Shown here: positions 57,169-64,000 of the stretch, one piece after another
Numbering within the stretch: position 1 is the first letter of the stretch
Layout of the letters: the number at the start of each line of letters is the position of its first letter
Source: Sequoia sempervirens
Taxonomy: Eukaryota > Streptophyta > Pinopsida > Cupressales > Cupressaceae
DNA: 64,000 nt
Reading direction: 5' to 3'
Assembly (NCBI GenBank): GCA_007258455.2
Contig: VDFB02270651.1
Location: 494,768,320 to 494,832,319 of the forward strand
The notes under the pieces: model-generated
Seen by the model: only the letters and a program-made list of their open reading frames with translations
Told to the model about the DNA's origin: nothing
Database searches by the model: none
Position numbers and translations under genes: made by a program

Positions 57169-59640
57169 TGTTGGATATTTCTGATATGTGGTTGTCATTG
57201 ATGTCAACACTATTGGTATTAATGTCTTTAAGGTTGTATATCTCGAGGATATTGAGAAAATTGTAATAAAATAAGTTGCAGGTTGTCAGTGGTGCAGTGA
57301 AGTTCAGCATGGTGGCTAGTTCAGTATATTGATGATAAGAGGTTGTGGATTAAAGGGTTTGTTGACAAGTATATCTAGTTTATCCACATGAAGTTTCAGA
57401 GGTTCACATGAAGATTTGATTGAGTTATGAATATCTGTGTTCTGACAATTGTTATGTTGCTTTAGTTGGTGTTCCTGACTGAAGATGATCTGATTCTAGT
57501 AATTTGATTTGTTGTGGATGCTTCTATGGTGATTCATGATGCTTGTGGATGTTTCTAGATTGTGCTCTATTTGTGTTGTTGGTCCGCATTGATCGTTGTG
57601 TTTGCAATTGGTGATTTTCTTTTGTGAGTTCATGTTTTTCATGATCATGGATGACAGGGTGATTGTAGTGTGTTGCAAATCTTCGAGGCATAATTGTTTA
57701 AGGTGTTTCGTGTTCGAGAAATGTTGTTATGGGTCCTTAATATGTTTTGGCCGACATTTTTTGGTGCGCATTGATAATTGTTTATTGATTTGGGTCGACT
57801 GTTTGTACACATTTTATATTTTGTTGGGCTGACATGTAGTTGATGTTATCCTTAGTTGTGGATATATATGATCGATTGTTTATACCATTTGACGGTATGG
57901 TGTGCAATGTATGCTAAGTGTTGTGTTTGAATAATGTTCTAATCTTTCGAAGGTAGAAGTAAAGAGTGAATAAGAGTGAGGAGAAGAAATTTTTTATGTG
58001 CTTAACCGGAACTGTAATCAGGCATTAGAAGTTGCTATTTTCTCAGTTCAAAATCTTCCAAATGTAATCTGAATGTGACTATAAGACAGTGAGTCTTCTT
58101 TTGGGCAGTAAGCCTTTTGTATTTGAGCAGTGATCTCTAGGTAGTTTGCCTAAATGCATGTGCATTCCCCATTTATAATCTTTTTATACTTTTAATAAAG
58201 TATAATCTTGTGGATTAACCTCCACCATGGTTTTTCCCCTAACAGGGTTTCCATGTAAAAAATTCTTGGTGTTATGTGTATTTTTGATGTGGTGACAGTT
58301 TATGTTGAAAAATGGGGTGTTTTCTTAGCTTAATACTATGTAAAACTTTAATATTGCTGATCTAAGTAATATTTTTCTTTGTTACACATATTCTTTGTGG
58401 GTGATTATCTTGATTAATCCATTTTACTGTTGTAGAATGTAGATAGAAGTTGATAGAAGAACTAGACAGGATATTAGAAAGATTACACAAGATATAATGT
58501 GGACAAACCCTTTCGGGAAAAAACTCCACCAAGAATTATTCTATTATTCAATCTCTGAATTACAATAGCTCCAATTCTTGCTTGAGAATGCTTCTTCTTT
58601 CTTTACCAATCTTCTTCACACTTACAAATAACAATTATGAAAACTCTCTTCAACTTGAATGAGATATAGAGACAATATGCAACTTTGTAATCTCCAAATG
58701 GTGATACTTACAATGCACAAGCTCAAGCCCTTGAAAAGGTATGCCATATTGCTTCAAGTTGAGTTATTATGTGAAGACTAAAGCTTACAACATGTGCTTT
58801 ATGCATTTGGGCATCCCAAACTGAAGCTACAACTTATCCTTCACTTTGGTGATAATTCCAAAGCTCTTCCTCAAAGTTGGTGCCCATAAGTAATCCTACT
58901 TAACTGAGCCTTCATAAATATCTTATCATGCAAGAAAGGTAAATCCAAGAAAGCATCTTGGGCGCCCAAGTTGGCTCCAAGTGATTTCTAATTAACTGAA
59001 ACATTTACTCAACACCATTCATGCAAGAATGGTCATCCCCTATTAACTTCAGGTAGTCCTTGTTATCTTTCATACAACTCAATGTTATTAGCCATGCATT
59101 CCAAGTTAATTGAAGTTAACTAACATACAACTAAAACTAATTGAAGACAAGTGAACCGTAACTGAACTGAACTGAACTAAACTAAACTAAACTGAACTGA
59201 ACTGAATTGAACTAAACTAAACTAAACTAATTCTGAACTGAACTAAATTGAACTCAACTAATCTGAACTGAACTGAATTGAACTTCAAGCATGCAAACAT
59301 CAAACCCTAACTCCTAGGATCTTTACATGCATTCAGAAGTGTTAACTATTACTTCGTATAGTTAACTAAACATAAAGTGAGTGTCACCTTACCATGTGGG
59401 TGCCCCATGTGCCCATATTATTTAGGAACTGACTATGGAGGCCCTCACATGCTCCTTACATCTATAATTAATTACAAATTTCAATATTCATGATTATTTC
59501 ATCAAATATTAATCTCATCCTAATCTTAGTTTTATGTTTTCATGTTTATTTATCAGATCTAAGAATAAGTTTAATAAATATAATTTTTGTCACAACTGAT
59601 TCACCCCCCCTTTCAGTTGTCTGCCCTTGTGTTGCCAACA
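57169..59640 (+). repeat. 5' LTR of Copia G, split by a solo LTR
   Basis: Starts TGTTGGATATTTC and ends TTGCCAACA. Parts 57169-58302 and about 59544-59640 together give roughly 1230 bp, close to the 1250 bp of the related LTR at 613-1862, and align with it in order. The insert 58303-59543 has no counterpart there. Confidence 0.88.
58303..59543 (-). repeat. Solo LTR of Copia family A, reverse orientation
   Basis: About 1240 bp starting TGTTGAAAAATGGGG, the reverse complement of the LTR A end. The whole segment aligns in reverse with 3022-4325, including the pentanucleotide array (59157-59285) and GCATCTTGGGCGCCCAAGTT (58952-58971). The far end is diverged or slightly truncated. GTTTA occurs at 58298-58302 and 59544-59548, a probable target duplication. 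With no internal sequence or second LTR, it is most simply the product of recombination between the two LTRs of an inserted element. Confidence 0.85.
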
Positions 59641-59658
59641 ATTGGTATCAGATTAGGT
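59641..59658 (+). other. Primer binding site of Copia G
   Basis: ATTGGTATCAGATTAGG follows the LTR end CCAACA at once. It matches the Met-tRNA site TGGTATCAGAGC for its first ten bases. Confidence 0.88.
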
Positions 59659-59695
59659 TCCTCAGAAGAATTTTAATAGCTTGAGGTGATCTGGG

Positions 59696-60811
59696 ATGGC
59701 AACATATAAGAAGGATAGTTCGAGATTTGATGGAACTAATTATTCTTTGTGGAAGACTCGAATGGAGTGTCATCTGAGATGCATTGGTGAACCTTACTAG
59801 ACAATTATAAAGAATAGTTATATCATCCCACAAAATGGTCCTTCTACTACAAGTGAGATTAAGGAAGTTGAGTACAATATCAAGGCTGAGGAAGCATTGT
59901 TGAGTGCTCTGACTAATTCTGAGATGACAAATGTAATGGAGCTGAAGACTGCTTATGAAATATGGAAAAAGTTGGAAACTTTGTATGAAGGTGATACCCA
60001 TGTGAAGATTGCTAAGTTGCAAAGCCTGAAAGGGAAATATGAAATGTTGAGAATGGGTGAAGATGAGAACATCACTTCTTTTATGCAAAGAGTGAATGAA
60101 CTTGTGTGTAGTATTAGATGTGTTGGTGGAATATTAGAAGAATCAAATATTGTTCCTAAAGTGCTCATATCCTTGCCTGTTTCATACAAACACAAAGCTA
60201 CTACTATTGAGGAGATCCAAAATGTGACAAATGTAACTAGAGACATGTTGATTGGTAAGCTTGTTTCTTTTGAGTTAAGTGAGTTTGGTGAATCTATTCC
60301 TAAGATAGAATCCGCATTCAAAGCTACTATCTCCGGAAAAGATAAGTAGAGATATGATCTGGGAGAAATTTCTTCTAGAAAAATGTCCAAGTATGAGCAA
60401 GAAATGAGAGAGATTGAAGAAGAAGAGAGAAAACTAGATGAGCTTGAAGCACTTATTGTCAAGAGGGTAGCCAAAGGATAAGGTAAGTATAAAGTTAAAT
60501 TTCCTCTTAAATGTTTTTCTTGTAATAAGATAGGTCATTTTGCCTCAAGGTGTCCAGAAAAAGTTCCTAAGCCAAGACCTAACAAGCCTAGATTCCAAAT
60601 AAAGTGTTATTATGTTGATGATGAAGGTGTGACAGATGATGAATCTGATAAAGGGAATTTAAGTGAGGATGAATGGGTGTTTATTGCTATTAAGGAAAAT
60701 GATCCAGTACCTACTGAATCTACTAGTTGCACAAATGTGGAGAAAGCTCTAGCTGCCAGAGTTGAAGAAAAAGATGAATGGCAATGGATGATCTCATCAC
60801 ATGATAGGTGA
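59696..60811 (+). pseudogene. gag: Copia G gag
   Basis: Starts at ATG 59696 with MATYKKDSSRFDGTNYSLWK. The frame keeps one register to 60811, broken only by in-frame stops near 59798, 60347 and 60479. The core reads LKTAYEIWKKLETLYEGDTH, VKIAKLQSLKGKYEML and ENITSFMQRVNELV. A basic linker leads to the intact zinc knuckle CFSCNKIGHFASRC (near 60515-60560), then an acidic region DDESDKGNLSEDEW that joins protease. Removing three stop codons would leave a full-length gag, so decay is by point mutation. Confidence 0.9.
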
Positions 60812-61320
60812 TAAAAGTAAATTTGTGAGCTTGGAAAAGTATGATGGTGGTGTTGTAAGATTTGGTGATGAAAAAGCTAGTGTAATCCATGGCAGGGGAT
60901 CCATTTCTCTTGATGGTAAGCATAATACTGATGATGTTCTATATGTGGAATGTTTGAAGCATAATCTCTTAAGTGTTGGACAAATGGTTGACAAGGGATA
61001 CAATCTTCAATTCAAGAATGGAAAGTGTAGAATATTGGGGAGTTCTGGAAATGTGATTGCATCTGGTACAAAAACAAAACGTAATATCTTTCACCTAAGT
61101 GCTACTGGTAAAAGTTGTTTGATTGCTCAAGTTGATGAAATTTGGTTGTGGCATAGGAGAATGTGTCATGTAAACTTTGATAACATTATCAGGATAAGTT
61201 CTACTTAGGTAGTGAGAGATCTTCCTAAGTTGATAAAACCTACTAATACTATATGCAAGGAATGTCAGTTAGGGAAGCAAACTAGAGTTTCTTTCTGGAG
61301 CAAATAGCATTGTTCAAATG
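60760..61320 (+). pseudogene. Copia G protease (active site deleted) and GAG-pre-integrase
   Basis: The gag frame runs to WQWMISSHDR and stops. The next frame starts MIGDKSKFVSLEKYDGG. Compared with Copia B (WVIDNGCSNHMTRDKSKF), the catalytic D-x-G triplet is missing here. A deletion of about 11 bp near 60788 would explain both that loss and the frame change. The rest reads VIHGRGSISLDGKHNTDDVL, KHNLLSVGQM and the zinc region WLWHRRMCHVNFDNI...CKECQLGKQT, with a TAG at 61207. Confidence 0.88.
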
Positions 61321-62290
61321 AAGTGTTGGAGGTTGTGCATACTGAATTGTGTGGTCCTTCTAGAATCAGAAGTTTACAAGGAGACAGGTATTTCATGTTA
61401 CTTATTGATGATTATTCTAGATTGATGTGGGTTACTTTCTTAAGGAAAAAATCTGAAGCTCTAGAGAAATTCAAGATTTTTAAGGCTATGGTTGAGATAG
61501 AGATAGGTCTAAAGATTAAATGTCTAAGATCATATAGATGTGGTGAATTCACTTCCGGTGAGTTTAATTATTTTTGTGAAGAACATGGGATAAAGAGATA
61601 ATTATCTGCCCCATGGACCCCTCAGCAAAATGGAGTTGTGGAAAGGAAGAATAGGACAATTCAAGAAGTTGCTAGGTACATGATGCTGAAAAGAAATGTT
61701 CTGCATATCTACTGGAGAGAAGTTGTGATTATTGTCGTTTACACTCTCAACCAAGTACATGTCAAAGGTGATACCGGTAAGACTCCTTATGAGCTATGGT
61801 ATGGTCATAAGCCTACTGTTAGATACTTCAAAATATTTGGGAGTAAATGCTATATCAAAAGAGATTAAGATATAGGAAATTTTGATGCTAGAAGTGATGA
61901 AGGAATCTTTCTTGGTTATTCTACAAAGAGTAAAGCCTACCAATGCTACAATAAGAGATTGAGAAAAGTAATTGAAATTTCTAATGTCAAGGTTGATGAA
62001 GACATAGTTAGATCATCCAGAACCTACGGATATGATTCAGACGATTAGAATGATAGTTCAGATAAAGGAAAGAAAGTTCAGACTCCAAATCAAGTTCAAA
62101 TCATTCTGATGAATCAGGAAAATCAAGAGGAAGGAACTAGTGAAAGTGAAAAAGTGAGATCACAAGATCCTAAAGTTCAAGAACACCCTAAGACTCCAAG
62201 GGATGTAAGACTAAATCATTCTGAAGATCATATTATAGGTGATAAGAACAAAGGTGTTCAAACTAGGAGAAGAATTATAGAAAAATAATG
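61321..62290 (+). pseudogene. Copia G integrase core, two catalytic positions substituted
   Basis: The frame holds VHTELCGPSRIRS (the first catalytic Asp position is Glu), YFMLLIDDYSRLMWVTFLRK, LRSYRCGEFTSGEF (the second catalytic position is Tyr instead of the Asp in the usual SDNGGEF) and PQQNGVVERKNRT, where the Glu is kept. It continues TPYELWYGHKPTVRYFKIFG and the C-terminal YSTKSKAYQCYNKRL. In-frame stops lie near 61600 and 61867. A linker rich in Ser, Asp and Glu leads to reverse transcriptase. Confidence 0.9.
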
Positions 62291-63170
62291 TTTGATCTCA
62301 AAGACTAAGCCTAATAGTGTCAATGAAGCATGCAAAGATGAACATTGGGTGGAAGCAATGAAAAAACTACTGCAAATTGAGAAGAATGATACATGGATTC
62401 TTGTTCCTAGACGTAAGGACAAAAATGTAATTGGAACTAAATGGTTCTTTCGGAACAAACTAAATGAGCAAGGTGATGTTAGAAACAAAGCAAGACTTGT
62501 GTGTAAAGGATATTCTCAGATGGAAGGAATTGACTTTGAAGAAACTTTTGCTCCTGTTGCTTGGATTAAAGCTGTGAGACTATTTCTTGCTTATGTTGCT
62601 TACAAAAACTTCAAGGTTTATCAGATGGATGTTAAGTCAACATTTATAAACGGTGAACTGGAAGAAGTGTATATTGAGCAACCTGATGGATTTCAATTGA
62701 CTGATCAGGGAGATATGGTTTGTTGGCTGAAGAAAGAATTGTATGGACTTAAGGAAGCCCCAAGAGCACGGTATGCCAGATTGTACAAGTATTTGTTGAA
62801 GCTTTGATTTAATAAAGGTACTATTGATAGTAATTTGTATTTCAAGATTGATCATGATAAATATTTGATTGTTAATGTCTTTGTTGATGATATCATTTTT
62901 GGAGGAGATGATAGTTTGTGCATAAAGTTTGTTGATGAGATGCAAAGTGAGTTTGAAATGTCTATGATTGGAGAAATGAAATTCATTTTGGGATTGCAAA
63001 TTACTCAGCTAGATAGAGGGATCTTTATATCTCAGTCCAAGCATGTGAAAGAATTGCTAAAGAAGTTTGGTATGGAAGATTCAAAGCCAATTGGTACACC
63101 TATGGTGACCGGATGTAAGTTAACACAAGATGATGATTCTCCTAAACAAATCAGACTAGATATAGATCCA
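62291..63170 (+). pseudogene. Copia G reverse transcriptase
   Basis: Open from 62292 to a TGA at 62805-62807, then again 62835-63173 in the same register. Motifs in order: [80 protein letters not shown] (first catalytic Asp), [32 protein letters not shown] (active site, FVDD instead of YVDD) and LGLQITQLDRGIFISQSKHV. All catalytic Asp are present. One stop and a frameshift near 63150 disable it. Confidence 0.92.
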
Positions 63171-63830
63171 TGATTGGTGGATTGCTCTTTTTGACTCAAA
63201 CTAGACCTAATATCATGAATGTCGTATGCATTGTTGCAAGATTTCAAGTTGATCCTAAGGAATCTCATGTGACACCTGTGAAGAGGATTTTCAAGTACTT
63301 GAAGGGGACAGTTGATTTTGGCCTATGGTATCCTAAGAAGATGACCTTACTTTGAGTGCTTTCACTGATGTTGATTGGGCAGGATATGTGAATGATAGAA
63401 AGAGTACTAGTGATGGTGCATTTTTCTTGGGAAAGAAGCTAATTTCATGGTTAAGTAAGAATGAAAATACCATTTCTTTATCTACTACAAAGGCAGAATA
63501 CATTGTTGTTGCTAACAATTGTACTCAAGTATTGTGGATGAAGCAGATGTTGAAAGATATCAAAGTTGTTTATGATGACCTATTTTTATATTCTATGATA
63601 ATTCAATTGCAATTAACATTTTTAAGAATATGGTGTTGCATTCAAAAACCAAGCATATATCTATCAAGTTTCACTTTTTGAGAGAGAAGGTGAGTGAAAA
63701 GGAAGTCAGATTGGAGTATGTGCCCACTAAGGAACAAATTGCAGATATCTTTATGAAGCCCTTGCCTAAGGATTATTTTTAGTATCTCAGAGGGAAGTTA
63801 GGGGTGGTTACCCCTCCTAATCATAATTAA
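63171..63830 (+). pseudogene. Copia G RNase H
   Basis: Begins MIGGLLFLTQTRPNIMNVVC and VKRIFKYLKGTVDFGLWYPK, then a frameshift near 63345. The next frame carries AFTDVDWAGYVNDRKSTSDG, SLSTTKAEYIVVANNCTQVL and WMKQMLKDIKV. Another frameshift near 63587 precedes the last part, whose correct frame holds DNSIAINIFKN and ends at TAA 63828-63830 after GVVTPPNHN. This end matches 1-309. Confidence 0.9.
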
Positions 63831-63987
63831 GATGTATTGACTTGCATCAGTCTGTGCATTCCATAGTCATATCTTGTGATCCATATTGATGTTGTCATGG
63901 ATGCTACTTAGGGGGAGTAGTCAGATGTTTAGAAATGTGGTTCAGAGGTTGTGTGGAGAAAGATAATGTGTATCTTTGTCATTGATG

Positions 63988-64000
63988 TCAAAGGGGGAGA
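63988..64000 (+). other. Polypurine-type tract of Copia G at the window edge
   Basis: TCAAAGGGGGAGA matches the tract at 468-479 in the left element. There, about 130 bp and a second purine tract follow before the LTR, so the 3' LTR of G is expected just outside the window. Confidence 0.8.

Larger units (their letters stand above)
57169..64000 (+). mobile_element. Copia element G (right copy), 3' end beyond the window
   Basis: A Ty1/Copia element starting at its 5' LTR (57169-59640, interrupted by a solo LTR) and running through primer site, gag, protease, integrase, reverse transcriptase and RNase H to a polypurine tract at the window edge. It is the same family and orientation as the element ending at 1862. 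Full pol order is kept, but stops, at least three frameshifts and catalytic-site losses make it inactive. The 3' LTR and target duplication cannot be checked here. Confidence 0.92.

Overview
This is about 64 kb of AT-rich, intron-poor, plant-type nuclear DNA made almost entirely of nested, decayed LTR retrotransposons. The Copia polyproteins, the Met-tRNA-type primer sites (TTGGTATCA...), an Asp-tRNA-type Gypsy primer site and the lack of compact genes point to a seed plant with a very large genome, possibly a gymnosperm. The exact taxon cannot be told from the sequence. I see no bacterial features, no tRNA or rRNA gene, and only one stretch (52423-53031, minus) that might be a host-gene exon.

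Layout: 1-1862 is the 3' end and 3' LTR of a Copia element (family G). 1863-12850 is an old minus-strand Gypsy remnant (D1) with a retropepsin-type region. It was split at 3022-7581 by a Copia element (A) with two LTRs and a perfect CTAGG target duplication. 12851-32429 is a large plus-strand Athila-like Gypsy element (C), with 1.42 kb LTRs, gag-pol and an extra reading frame after pol. C was itself split at 16400-22731 by a minus-strand Copia element (B) that has lost its integrase. 32430-37640 is a second minus-strand Gypsy remnant (D2) related to D1. It contains an 800-bp element with 25-bp terminal inverted repeats. 37638-38600 is an inverted-repeat DNA element with a divergent relative at 26230-27220 inside C. 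40009-50041 is a complete minus-strand non-autonomous LTR element (F) with 3.12 kb LTRs, a perfect TGTCT duplication, gag and a long acidic frame but no visible reverse transcriptase or integrase. 50042-57168 is mostly featureless apart from a foldback MITE and the possible exon. 57169-64000 is a second family G Copia element, whose 5' LTR holds a solo LTR of family A in reverse orientation; its 3' LTR lies beyond the window.

The insertion order reads directly from the nesting: D before A and C; C before B; G before the A-type solo LTR. Every autonomous-type element has stops and frameshifts, and several have lesions at catalytic residues: protease active-site loss in G and substitution in B, integrase loss in B, loss of the second integrase Asp in C, and substitution of two integrase residues in G. 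The locus therefore looks like a graveyard in which nothing can transpose on its own. The most unusual signals are the post-pol reading frame of C, the gag-only element F, the series of dispersed palindromes at 9101-10932, and the D1/D2 arrangement, which may be a tandem LTR-internal-LTR array.
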